In this document: positions 22,237 through 33,295 of the stretch, in pieces
Position numbering within the stretch: position 1 is the stretch's first letter
Layout: each line of letters opens with the position of its first letter
Assembly (NCBI GenBank): GCA_963580455.1
Contig: OY756965.1
Location: 2,926,501 to 2,990,500 of the forward strand
From: Euonymus europaeus
Lineage: Eukaryota; Streptophyta; Magnoliopsida; Celastrales; Celastraceae
Direction of reading: 5' to 3'
DNA: 64,000 nt
Made by a program: the position numbers and the translations under genes
Notes under the pieces: model-generated
Told to the model about the DNA's origin: nothing
Databases searched by the model: none
The model's input: only the letters and a program-made list of their open reading frames with translations

Positions 22237-22843
22237 TAGGGCTGTGCACAATCTGATTAACAGGACTGCGACCCCTAATTCGGACACCAAATCAGAAGTT
22301 TCGGCTTCACAAATGTTAAAATCGATTAACTTACGGTTAACTGCTTTAACGGTCTGGATTCCGTTTGAAAATGTCAAGTATCTTTAAAATTGAAATTGAA
22401 AAATAATAGAGAATTATAAATATATAAAATTCCAAATTGGAAATCTAAATCCTAAGTCATGAATTCATAGTTCATGCTACAAGTATAAAGTTCAAAATAA
22501 AGTTTCAAATTTATATATTACAATTCAACAATCTAACATTCCATAGAGTTCACAACTGTTGATCTGAGATATATTACTAAAATCAGCGGTTCATATTTTA
22601 TACATATATATAATATATAATTATTTATATTTATTTAAATTTAAATTTTGAGTATATTTAAAATTGACTAACGGGCTCGGTTCGGTTTAACTGCGATTTC
22701 AAGAAAATAGAACCAAAGATTGGACCATATATCTTGGTTCGGTCCGATTTTTCAAATTGTTGACTAGAATCTGGTCAACAAATTGATCCGAACTTGATCC
22801 ACCAGACTAGTTTTTGATTTTTAGTCCTGTTTCCAAACCTTTA
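22237..22843. mobile_element. hAT-like MITE inserted in the tandem array
   Basis: A 607-bp insertion starts TAGGGCTGTGCAC and ends CCAAACCTTTA, flanked by a perfect 8-bp repeat ATTTGATG at 22229-22236 and 22844-22851. The same array position in the next unit (23538-23545) has a single ATTTGATG and no insert, which is an in-window empty site. Subterminal TCGGTTCGGTTTAAC-type motifs are present. The inverted ends are degenerate. No coding frame. Confidence 0.82.
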
Positions 22844-23056
22844 ATTTGATGAATCATTTGTGAAGACAAAAGCTTAGGGGCATTTCATCACAAAGAACAA
22901 GATAGTCACCTCCACCGATCCTAATTGTTGGGTAGTGGTATTCCTCATGTGGGAACACCCAACTATTAGTTCTCTTGTAAGTAGAGAGAATCAATTTGGT
23001 TTCTCTTCTTTTTTATGTGGTTGTGTGCGTGTAGTTGATGTGCCACCCATCCTAAT

Positions 23057-23267
23057 TGTTGGGTGGTAGTAACGCTTATATGGAGATTACCACAATAAAT
23101 TCTTCAAGAATGGAGAACCAATTTTATTTCTTTTCTTTTTTGTGTTTGTGCGCGAGTGTAGTTGATGCAGTTAGCTACATGCGCTCACACAACCACTTAA
23201 AAAGAAGAGAACCAATTGTAAGAATTTATTGTGGTGATCTCCACATGAGGGATACCATGGCCCAACA
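23057..23267. repeat. Palindromic LTR-like segment 2
   Basis: TTGTTGGGTGGTAG at the left and ATACCATGGCCCAACA at the right. The arms are inverted copies with a centre near 23170 (TTGATGCAGTTAGCTACATG). It is preceded by a partial left-arm copy at about 22925-23050 and followed on + by AATCTCCCCCTAC, the reverse of a polypurine tract. Confidence 0.65.
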
Positions 23268-23619
23268 AATCTCCCCCTACAATCTCATGTGTGGAAACTC
23301 CAATAAGGCTGCAATCCTCCTACATACCACTTTTTCCCTTGGAACTACCTTAGTCACCATATTTGACCCATTATTATCTAATAAACAAACACTTTTGACT
23401 TAGATCAAATGTGTTTGCTGACCTCTTCGACTAAAAACTTCATTCCACATTTTTTTTATCAACAATAATGTAGTTGCATTAGGGTTTATTGGGATTGATT
23501 TCATTCATCCTTGAAAACTTAACAGACATAGTACCTTATTTGATGAACCATCTATAAAGAAAAACACTCGAGGATATCTCATCACAAAGACTAAGATAGC
23601 CACCTCCATCCGTCCTAAT

Positions 23620-23848
23620 TGTTGTGCAGTGGTACCCTTTACCCATCATATGGGGACCATCATAGTAAAGTCTTCAAGAAGAGAAAATCAATTTGGTTTA
23701 TCTTGTTATTTGTGTGTGCACGCGCAGATACTAACTGTATCAACTACATGAGCGCACACAACCACACAAAGAATATGAGAAAATTGATTTTCTTTTCTTG
23801 TAATAATTTATTCTGGTGGTCCCACATGAGGGGTTCCACCGCCTAACA
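23620..23848. repeat. Palindromic LTR-like segment 3
   Basis: TGTTGTGCAGTGGTACCC at the left and GTTCCACCGCCTAACA at the right, with inverted arms around about 23735. It is more diverged than segments 1 and 2 (interruption CCTTTACCC near 23635). Confidence 0.6.
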
Positions 23849-24530
23849 AATCTCCTACTAGAATCCCATGTGGGGAAACTCAAATAAGGCCGCAATCCTC
23901 CTGCATACCACCTTTTCCCCTTGTTATTGCCTTAGTTAGCACATCTGGCCCATTATTATCTAATAGACAAACATTTTTTTGACTTACGTCAAATGAGTTT
24001 TCCGACATCTCGGACCAAAAACTTCATTCCACATTTTTTTATCAACACTAATGTAGCTGCATTTAGGTTTCTTGGGTGTGATTTCGTTCATCCTTGAAAA
24101 CTCAACTGACGTAGTACCTTATTTGAACGCCTCAACTCAAAGATCTTTGAGCAAAATTTTTTCCTCGAAGATGTGAACGGGATTTAGTTGTTCGTCTATT
24201 TACAATACTCAATCCTTCTCTAAACAAATGAGTTTAAAGCGGAGAAAGCCAACTCTCTCTAGCTCGGAACATCCTTCGAGTCTCTCCGATTACTGTATTC
24301 TTTTATCAGATTGATTTAGGGATCAATGATTGTCATATTGCATTTCAATTGGTGTTATAAGACCTGACCATCGAAGGTCAAGGCCATTGAGAGTTGATAT
24401 GGCCTCAACTACCAAGATAGCTGGAATCACCGAAGCTCTCTGCTAAACATCAGAAAATATGATTAAACTTGGTTTTGAGAATATACCAAAATCAGTCCGG
24501 TGTCTCAAATAACCAGACAAAATTTTAGAT

Positions 24531-25601
24531 CAATGTTTTTGGAGCCGGACCGGGCCGGCCGGTCGAACCGGTCTAACCGGGGACCGGTGACCTGTCCGGT
24601 CCGGCAGTCCCATTTAAACCGGACTCAGCGGTTTAGGTCAAAAACTTTTTTCATTCACGCCTCATTTCGATTTCCCGTAGCTGGACTGCTAGAGGAGCTG
24701 GACTACTGCTGGAGCTCCCGACCTCTCGTGTGGCGTGCCGTCGTTCTCACTTCCGTGCCTAGCGCCTTCGTCCCCACTACGACAGTCCAACGGGAAGTCG
24801 ACAACGAGAACAGTAAGTGTCTAAGCCTCTAAGGATTAATGGAATCTTCTTCTTCTTTTGCAATTTGCAGTTTGCTACTTTGCTTTAGTTTTGTAGAATT
24901 CTAGATCGTGATTGGGCATTGATGAGTGGGGACTGACTGGTGTTGCCGACTTGCCGTGTAACCTGTGTTGGTGACTGAGACACTGAGTAGTGAAGTGAGT
25001 TTAAAAACTTTGAAATTAAGAATTTAAGACATAGCTTTCACGTATTGGAACTGGATAGTGGATTTGCCTTCTACAAAATGTTTTTATATTTCTTTTGATC
25101 GGTCAAATCATTTTGAATCTTTGATTTTTGAATTTTGATCTGATTGGCTGATAGAGCCATAGAGGAGCAGAGACAGTAGTGGAGCTATGGTGCAAAATTG
25201 CAAATAATGTTAGAATTGTTGATGATTGCCGTGTTGGTGAATGTTGAGCCGTGTTGAATTGTTTTCAATTGTTTACTTGTTTTGTTGATGAGCCGTGTTG
25301 TTCTTGAATTGAATCTTGATGAGCTAAAAATTAAAAATGCTAAATATTAGCCTAAATTGCTAATATGATTTATGAATATGTGAACTTGAGATAGTTTGTA
25401 TTTTTTCTTATTCATGAAGTGCCAAAACAATTATATGATAGTTAAAACATGTTTAGAATTACTCAAAACATCTCAAAACATGTGTAGGAATGGTAAAAAA
25501 ATGTGAAATCTTCTTTTTACCTGTGCCAGCAGGTTGAACCGGTTGAACCGTGAACCGATCATCACACCGGTTCGATGACCGGCACGGTTTTAAAAACATT
25601 G
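24531..25601. mobile_element. hAT-type non-autonomous element, 1071 bp, 8-bp TSD
   Basis: It begins CAATGTTTTTGGAGCCGGAC and ends GGCACGGTTTTAAAAACATTG. The first ten bases are perfectly inverted, and both ends are rich in CCGGTT/AACCGG. An 8-bp duplication TTTTAGAT flanks it at 24523-24530 and 25602-25609. The 110-residue frame at 24500-24832 crosses the left boundary and has no known domain, so I do not call a gene. The interior is not recognisable as transposase. Confidence 0.85.
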
Positions 25602-25609
25602 TTTTAGAT

Positions 25610-26126
25610 AGGTTTTTTTTTTTGAGGAAATTTTAGATAGGTTTGATTCAAATTCAATCACCAATTTTGAGAGAGAAGTATATAAGCAGTGCACTTGCCT
25701 TGATAACCATAGATTCTCCGCTGTTAGGAAGCTCTCTCCAATTCGTACCCATCAGATAATCCTTTCATTTCCAAATCAAAACGTAATAAATAGAATTCAT
25801 CAAAAAATAGTAATAACCATCATAAAGAGAACTAGAGAAGAGAATACATAGGCAACAGGAGGCATTGTGCTACTGTTGATGGTGGAAATTGCACAATAAC
25901 GCAACTCATTAGTGCTTGAAATGGCTATTCAAGAGAAAACTAAAGAGAATATGATGCTTACAATACAGAACAAATGATTTCTAAATATTAATCCTCATAA
26001 TTAGTTTTAAAAAATATAAATAAGAGGGGAAGAGTAGAGAAAATTTGAAAGAAAGGATCGTACGGCGGATCTTACAAATAACCCCAGATGATCAGCACAC
26101 TGTACAAAAGAAGAAACCATTTTGAA
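25610..26126. other. Spacer with a poly(T)-only insertion scar
   Basis: ATTTTAGATAGGTTT occurs twice (about 25600-25614 and 25629-25643), separated by a T run and GAGGAA. This looks like a retroposon insertion reduced to its tail. The rest is ordinary AT-rich sequence and probable 3' flank of the pseudogene. Confidence 0.4.
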
Positions 26127-27236
26127 CTACAGAAAGTTTTTCTTGCGATCATCTCTCTGCATGGCATTGTCTTCAGCTTGGACCTGTAAAGGACGGTAAA
26201 TATTACACTAGATTTCTGGAACCATTTGCACAAGATCATACACAAATCACGTGTTTAGCCCACAGTTTCTTTGATACAACTAGCGAGCCCAATAATTGAT
26301 CTTCAAGTTATTTACAATATGTATTATCCTCTTTCCTAATCTTTTCAGATTTTCGACAAGAGGAAGATTATCGTAGTATTTGATGATAAGTTAATTCAAC
26401 ATATTTGTACGTCCTTTCATTAGCCCTTGGTTTGCTTTCAAGAACAATGTATAGGATTTAGGCTTACAGTTTAGGGTTTAAGAATATTATATCCCTGAAC
26501 ATATATATGTATAGAGAGAGAGAGAGGAACCTCCTCACTGGAGACAACTTGAAAGGATTGATGTTGATGGATAGATATTTTCCCCTTGATGATACTTTTG
26601 GCCTCACGCCCCTTTGAGACATGGCAAGATTATGTAATATTCAATCCAAAAGTTCGTTTCTCAATATTTTTGGGTGAATATCAAAAACAAAATTAATCCA
26701 CCAATTACCATTTATATTTATTTAGTCATCCCAAAGGGCATCATAAAAGAGAGAATTAGAATCACATGAACATAGAACTAATTGGTGCAACTTTGTAGTT
26801 GAATATTTTACTTCATCTTACGAAATTTATGATGTGTAATTATTTTCCTAATTCGTCTGAACACTCTGGGATAGTCACTGCCGAAGTAAAACCAAAAGAC
26901 ATGGGTACATAAAAGAGGTATGTTCACAGCATTAAATTAACTAACTGCAACTCACAGGTTTACCTCGAGAATTTGCTGTTGGATTACAGATTCAACAGCA
27001 ACAACCATAGATTGAACAAAATCTTCGCCTCCAGTTCCAATCGCTGTGAACCCTCTAACAGTTGGATACAAGTTTACCTGGTAAATCAGTGATAACTCTG
27101 TAAGATCAGGTCATTTCAAGGTAAAAATATACCTTTTGGTCCAATGCAAGCCATTCATTTGTAGAATCATCTGCTACTGTACCTCCAATGACCACATTTG
27201 TGGTCTGCCCAACCCTTCCCTCTGTCTTTGACACCT
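26127..27236 (-). pseudogene. Decayed DUF493 (YbeD-like) gene, 3' part
   Basis: Role in intact relatives: plant DUF493/UPF0250-type proteins, predicted plastid, function not established. Seen on -: four exon-like blocks with proper splice sites: 27236-27133 (VSKTEGRVGQTTNVVIGG...LALDQK), 27077-26964 (VNLYPTVRGFTAIGTGGEDF), 26611-26531 (VSSRGKYLSININP) and 26183-26127 (VQAEDNAMQRDDRKKNFL, stop). The order and GTGG, SSxGKY and RDDR blocks fit the ferredoxin-like DUF493 fold, but the third block needs frame corrections at both sides and the last has several unusual replacements. No upstream exons (start codon, transit peptide) were found in 27240-29700. The first two blocks read cleanly, so decay may be recent. 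The DUF493 assignment is by recall of the pattern. Confidence 0.6.
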
Positions 27237-29740
27237 CTAAATCCAACACCAACAAGAAATTCATATGAACTTGAGATACATAGGTACGAAATAACTGATT
27301 TGAAGAAACTTTTAAAGATACAGGAAAATTCAGAGAAAGCATCTTGTCATCCTACTCTTTTTTGCAAGAACATTAAAAAAATTATCAAGAGAATGGGAGA
27401 TTCCTAGCAAATTAGCACATGCTCAATCTGCTCTCTTATTCTTTTGAAATGGGTCGCTGAAATCAAATCCCAAACATCTGGAGGAAGAAAAAACAATCAT
27501 GTCAACTTTGCATCAGAAGGCAATGCTTCCCAAGACAACTTCCTTTGCCTTTTTTACTTTGAGTTATTTACAACAGCAGTAACATCATGCCAACTGCTTT
27601 TCGCCTCTTCCCCAAACATCCTACCAAAGGGGAAGTTATAAGCTGTATGCACCATTACACTGAACTAGTCCGTATGGTAAAAATTCAGATGTAGAAAGTT
27701 CAATCTTCAACAATTAAAGGCATCTAATCTGCCCCACGCATAACATTCACCTTCATACATTTACTCAAATGCAACGCAAAGGCAATGCTAATGTTCCCAG
27801 CACGCACTTTACAATTACCTTTTCCCATTCCCAGTTCTTGGGGACAACAAAAGTTTTACTTGGGCCTTAAAAATACAAAGAAGCAAAAAAACTGCAATGA
27901 AACGGGAATTGATTTTCCATTACAATTCCGAAGAAGCAAAGGTCGGTCATGCAACAATTTAATGGAACGTGTTTTTTCCTTACTCATAACTCTCAAACTA
28001 AAAGAAATTCAATCACGCATATCTATTAATTTTACAATTCAACTCTTTATTATCCAAGAAGAACTACAATTGAACTATATAAGGCATTATCGACCTTTAA
28101 ACTTCAAAATTTTTGTTAAAAACAAGCCTGAAATGGCTTTGAGCGCAGCTTCTTAGGGAGGACCTTGATTACGGTCATCCGAGCCCACCTCGGAAAAGCA
28201 ACTAATATTATAAATTTCACACTCCATACACACGAATAATATTGTCCGATTTAGATTGTCCGGTTCACTGGATATATCAGATTCATTTATCGGTTGTCCG
28301 ATTCACATGTATATATCAAGCTCACACGACTTCGTTCATTCTCAAGTCATGCAAGTGGGCTAAACCTAACTCACATGACATGAGAAAATGCCTTGTTGGT
28401 TATATGTACAGACTTTTTCACTTATAAAGTGGACCTTAAGTCTCACATATTGACAACAACTAAGGCGATGAGCTTGTCTCGCAGCCAAGTGAAAATCTCG
28501 ACCTCTAACGGGAAGTTTTCGACCGGGGCGGAAGGATAGACACGGCTCCATCACGAAGACGGACACGCCATCTTCTCCGGTTGTCTGCAGTATCTTCCGA
28601 TTTATTAAATCTGTGACATTTTTTAAGCGGAACTTCAACCATGTTTTAGTAGATTTTCAAGGTTTGTTTATATATAGGCTTTGGTTCTGACTATCCATTC
28701 GTTTAACGATATTTTTTTTCTTCTAGATGACAAGTGCGGTGAGTTTACACCGACTTAGCATCGTGCATTTATTATTTAATCGTTAATGTTATTGCCAAAT
28801 TGAAAATACAAAATTTCCAACGCTAATTTTTTTATAATATTTATAACAAATTATTATAATAATTTTAATAAAATATATAAGATTATGGGTATTCTTTCTA
28901 CCACATATTCTCTCAAAGATAATATATCAAATAAAAAGAATTTGGATAGAATGGTTAGAGAGAGAATGAGTCTAGTGTTATTGTTTAATACTTATGTGGA
29001 AGAAAATACTGAGCTGAATAAACGAAAGCTGAGCTGAAGATACATATGCAAGTCATCCCTTGGTATGAGATTACGGAGACAATACAGTTATAAATAGATG
29101 AATCATTCAGACATTTGTTACGCATTCTCTACTTAATAAAAGATCAGACATCCTGTGAACGTAGACAAGTTGCTGAATCATATATATCATTGTGTACTTG
29201 TATTTATTAATTTCTCTAAATTCTACGTATTTTGCCTTTGATGTAAATTTAACGTCGACAATTTGAGTCGTATATGGGAAACGAAGAATTCTTGCAATGG
29301 AACAATCGATTCATGGGTCCCTCCACTCGAAGGAATGGTCTCAATAGTTGATACCTAGAAATTCTTGCACATTTCATCCACATACGAATGAAATAAGTTC
29401 GTGACGATGAAATTAATGCAAATTGGAGAAGAGATCTCATAATGCACATTTGGAACATGTATGAAAATCTATCAATTGAAATTGAATAAAATGTTATGTT
29501 ATTTTTAAAAAAAATTATGTTAATTGTGTGTTAGTACCTATGCATTAAAATTTATGTGCATGCTAGTTTGATATAATTTTATTTATGATATTAAAATGAG
29601 AATCAATTTAAAAAATATTTGACACCAAAAATAATTATCAAAAATATCCAACAAAATTCACCCTTATATACATTATAATTTCATTCTCAGTCATATCAGC
29701 ATTAAAAAAATTTATACATTATTAATTCTCGCCAGGCCCA
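27237..29740. other. Intergenic stretch between the DUF493 pseudogene and the zinc-finger gene
   Basis: Frames of 60-123 residues on both strands show no domain, no codon bias and no splice context. The GC-richer piece at about 28160-28600 (GGGAGGACCTTGATTACGG; CGACCGGGGCGGAAGG) is unlike its surroundings and unidentified. 28780-29000 is plain AT-rich. Confidence 0.35.
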
Positions 29741-30114
29741 CCACCTTTGATCTTGTGCTTCTTAAATGATCCATCGTTAACCGTCGATCATTTCATTCAT
29801 ACACAAACTGCGTCTATAATTTGCACACCCGAAATAAACCCCACGAAGAAAAATCTAAGGAAATCGCGTACGTCAAACAAGCAAACCAGGTCGACAAGCA
29901 AGCGAACGACCGACGCCTACCGAGAGACATCTTCGCTAAATCCAAAAGACTCATCAACGCGAAGCCGTCACCAACAAATACTCGCCGACTCTACGTGTTC
30001 AACGCCATCGCCACTTTAATTATCTCCAAATTATTCTAAAAATCGACGCATCTCGTCTTCTCTCTCGATCTCTCTAAACCAATCTCTTGTTCTTTCACTC
30101 AATTGTGAAAGAAA

Positions 30115-30411
30115 ATGGGTGGACCGATCGTGTTGACTCAGTTGGCGACCGGTTTAAGTGTGCTTGCCGGGGCGGCGCTCGTGAAATCGGTCATGGATCT
30201 GAAGCCCATGGCAGGCCAGTTCCCTCGGTGCCCGAGTTGTAATGGCACGGGTCGGGTTACGTGCCTGTGTAGTCGCTGGTCCGACGGAGATGCCGGTTGT
30301 GGGACCTGCGCCGGGTCAGGTCGTAGGGCGTGTAGTAGCTGTGGCGGGTCTGGGACTGGTCGACCTCTCCCTGTTCGGCTCTCTGTACGTTCACCGAATC
30401 GCCCGTCTTAA
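30115..30411 (+). CDS. Small DnaJ-type cysteine-rich zinc-finger protein
   Basis: A single 98-residue frame. Residues 4-25 (PIVLTQLATGLSVLAGAALV) are hydrophobic and could be a membrane anchor or the core of an organelle-targeting segment. Residues 39-80 carry CxxCxGxG-type motifs as in the zinc-binding part of DnaJ and of plant BSD2/LQY1-like proteins: CPSCNGTG (39-46), CLC (50-52), CGTCAGSG (62-69) and CSSCGGSG (73-80). There is no J domain, so it is not a DnaJ co-chaperone itself; family members with only this domain act in thiol/disulphide or assembly functions, often in plastids. The second pair is irregular (C50-L-C52). The ATG follows a pyrimidine-rich leader (30055-30100), and GC content rises sharply at the gene. 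Complete by the look of its ends; exact orthologue not identified. Confidence 0.85.
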   Translation: MGGPIVLTQLATGLSVLAGAALVKSVMDLKPMAGQFPRCPSCNGTGRVTCLCSRWSDGDAGCGTCAGSGRRACSSCGGSGTGRPLPVRLSVRSPNRPS

Positions 30412-30547
30412 TTGAATTGAACCCGTTCGTGCCGCCGGAGGAGTTCCTCTGGGACCATTCCTCCCATACTTCTTACATTCTTTTTTTTTTAGAAATTCAA
30501 TTATGTACTATAATTAGAAAGAGAGGGAGAGAAGATTACAGGATTGT

Positions 30548-30553
30548 AATAAA
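30548..30553 (+). promoter_or_regulatory. Possible poly(A) signal of the zinc-finger gene
   Basis: AATAAA lies about 137 bp after the stop codon at 30409-30411, just before an A run. Confidence 0.35.
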
Positions 30554-31951
30554 AAAAAATGGTGTAACGATTTGATCTACAAATTCTTATAAAATTTATT
30601 GGGTTTATGGTACAATTTACGTCTATTATGAATTATCATTCGAATTGTATATTGAATGCCAGAGAAACAACTTATTATGTAGATGCCTGAAATCGATAAT
30701 CATCAAATTTAAATTTGGACATTATGTGGACACTAATAATCTGTAAGAAATCCGAATTTTTCTGGATCCTGCAAAATCTTCAATTAAAGAACCCTTAGAA
30801 ATCTAAGGATTTGGGGACTGATCGTTGGACTCCGACAATCAAGTCCGTTCAATAGATAAAAAGACAAGAACCATGATAAAGATCAGGAAAGAAAGGTTAT
30901 TGCTTTGAAGTATTTTGGTTGGAAGAGTTGAGATAAAGATCAAGAAAGAAAGATTATTGCTTTGAAGTATTTTGGTTAGAAGAGTTGAGAGAGTACTCCT
31001 AGTTTAATTTTGATTTCCAATGTTCCTCTTCCTCTCTAAAAAGGAATTAACTATTTATACTGTGTTGACTTATTACATTTAGTAAGGGCTTTAGGGTTTG
31101 TCATGTTGAATAAATATGTCTGACACTAAGGTGAAAGAGTTATGTATGAGTTGACACTTGCACTCTGACATAGGTGTTAAACTAACTGTCTAGGTAAAAT
31201 AAATGTACATCCTGACGAGCTCTTTCTAATGTGCTGAGATCGTGGCGATCTCTGAACTCTTTATAATCATTGATGATGGTCTTTATTCGGTGAATTTCAA
31301 TCTTGAGTCTCTGGACTTTTCTGTTTGGCTTCCCGTCAATTGATGACTGAACTTTGACTTGAATGGAAAAATGGATCATACCTGATTTTGATCACCACTG
31401 ATAAGTAAAAAAAAACTGTTATATGCTGTAAAGTTTAGACTACGGGGTCCTATTATTATCTGAGATTTAACACGCATGCAGAAGTTTGTTAGGAATGTTT
31501 ATCTGTTTGAAATCTGACAGGTCTTCGGTGTAAGGGTAGGCAGTGATGGCTGGTTTTTCTTTTGGCAGGCAGTGACGCCCAGGTCCTTGACATTGACCAT
31601 TAATTCCTTCATTGTGCTGATATGGATTCCATATATCGATCTAGAAAATATAAGTAACAGTGTAACTCACCTTCCAGGCGATCAAAAGTTGATAATATTT
31701 AAAATTCATCTTAGAATAATCATCCTAGCATCTCAGCGAATGACCTTGGTGAGTTATGGTGCAAAAACTTTAACAAGTTCATAAAAGTTGTCTTGTTTGA
31801 GCAAATATGCTTTCCAGTCCTTTTGCTTTCTAATTTTACAAAAATACTTATCTTTATTAGTCTAGTTTTAGTGTTTAATCTTTATGCATTGTTAATAAAT
31901 TCAGAAAACTGTTGCTGAAATAGGTCAGTTTTTGTAACCTCAGAGTTTAAT
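30554..31951. other. Intergenic stretch
   Basis: It contains a short direct repeat: AAAGATCA-GAAAGAAAG-TTATTGCTTTGAAGTATTTTGGTT occurs at about 30878-30932 and again at about 30935-30980. No gene or element boundary was recognised. Confidence 0.45.
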
Positions 31952-31968
31952 TGCATATTCATACATTT

Positions 31969-32446
31969 TTTTGTGATAAGCCGAAATATATTCAAATAAA
32001 AAGAGACAAAAACAAAATGATATCACAAAAATGGCCTTGGAGACAAACTTGAGACAGATCCCAAGAGAGTAAGATAACACAACAAAAAAACACACAACAA
32101 AACAAGAACAACCGAAATCATTTTGTCTTGCAGAATAGAAACCATTTTCTCATGATGATATTGGATTGGATGATAGAGATGATGACCATGCTTGCAAAAT
32201 GGAACACCCTTTGACCATGCTATTGGCTAAGGAGTATAGAGTCCTTACTGATGATTGCAACACCAAAGCAGCTTAAGAAAATATCCACGATTGAGTATAG
32301 TCTTGAAAACCAAATAATAACCTCAAGAAGTCCATCATATCCATTACTGGGAGTACTTGATAACCCTGAAAAGCCTTGAAAAAATCTTGCAAAGTGGAAA
32401 CACCCATTGGCCATGAAGATAGCTATTGATTGAACCGCCAAAAACA
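31969..32446 (-). mobile_element. Short retroposon with 17-bp target duplication
   Basis: A 478-bp insert is flanked by a perfect 17-bp direct repeat TGCATATTCATACATTT at 31952-31968 and 32447-32463. It begins on + with a short T run and GTGATAAGCCGAAATATATTC, the antisense of a poly(A)-ended 3' UTR. Long, variable-length duplications like this are made by LINE machinery. Inside, CTTGCAAARTGGAA and TGGCCATG-like segments occur twice (about 32191-32225 and 32388-32418). No reverse-transcriptase frame, so it is a 5'-truncated LINE or a SINE. Confidence 0.8.
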
Positions 32447-33079
32447 TGCATATTCATACATTTCCTTTGGCTACTAATTAAGATTTTATAAAAAGAGAAT
32501 AATATGAAATATAAAAACAGCAAAGTGCTATGGATAATGGATATGTACATTTGAATTAGGGTAGAGAATAAAGGGTATGTTCCCCTGATGTATTTCTCTT
32601 TATCCGGCCTTGAACTCCTACCAATGTTTCCATTGAACTCATGATGCTTATGTTACAAGCTAGGAAGCAATCTTGTTGCTCTTGCGATTTAGGAATTAAC
32701 TTGTTCTAATTTTGATGTTTTTCCAGAAGATTGAAAATTGCTTGTTCTCTATTAATATTGTTACTAATTTCACCTTTTCCGGGTGGTTCTAAAATTCCAA
32801 TATGCCAGTGCTTTTGAGAACAATTCTTGCTACTAATCATATTTTGTATGCTTAGCACCTATAGTTAAAGAAGAGGTATTTATTTGTACATTGCATGACA
32901 TTCCATAAAAGACACAAGCATGGGTATTAGAAGTTCTAGTGCATACAAAGGCACTTTCTAAGCTATGTGTATGTTCCTGCGTTCATTATGTGTTTGATAT
33001 CTATAAAGTTATTGTCTAACCAAGCAGGTAATGGGAGAGGAGAAAATGTGTTAATGTACATGCTTATCTTGGATTTAGG

Positions 33080-33257
33080 CGGGATCCAAGGATCCAACTA
33101 ACTGTTTGCGTTTTTGGTATACCGGTAGAATGTTAATCGCAAGTTATGTGACGCAGAGACAGGGATCGAACTCAAGTCTTTCAATCAAATGACCTATTCT
33201 TTCCAAGTCGGTTACCACTCATCTCCGAGGGATAGGGGCTTACCTCTTGAAGGGATA
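33080..33257 (-). mobile_element. Possible tRNA-derived SINE
   Basis: On - the segment reads GATGAGTGGTAACCGACTTG and, about 35 bp later, GAGTTCGATCCC, which resembles a Pol III box B (GGTTCGANNCC) at a tRNA-like distance from a weak box A. No cloverleaf could be drawn and the 3' tail is unclear. Alternative: chance similarity. Confidence 0.35.
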
Positions 33258-33295
33258 AGAAAGTGATTGTGTAATCTCAGCTAATTGGCTGCCAT

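Larger units (their letters stand above)
21549..24126 (-). repeat. Threefold tandem array of a Ty1-copia 3' end
   Basis: Three units start ATGAATCATCTGTAAAG-like at about 21549, 22848 and 23542. Each runs through an LTR-like palindrome, then (on -) a polypurine tract GTAGGGGGAGAT and a decayed coding end reading DMLTKVVP-like, which matches the last residues of plant TNT1/copia polyproteins. Units are about 590-690 bp. The first is lengthened by the hAT insertion at 22237-22843. All frames are broken. No primer-binding site follows the LTR-like part, so this looks like local amplification of a 3' fragment rather than three insertions. Confidence 0.65.

Noticed and set aside
24500..24832. 110-residue frame rich in Arg/Ser
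   Set aside because: It crosses the target duplication and the left end of the hAT element, so it cannot be an ancient gene; no domain.
27785..28156. 123-residue frame on +
   Set aside because: No domain, promoter or splice context; composition like random AT-rich sequence.
29747..30039. Frames of 90 and 72 residues just upstream of the zinc-finger gene
   Set aside because: Two overlapping frames with no similarity; more likely promoter and 5' leader of the gene at 30115.
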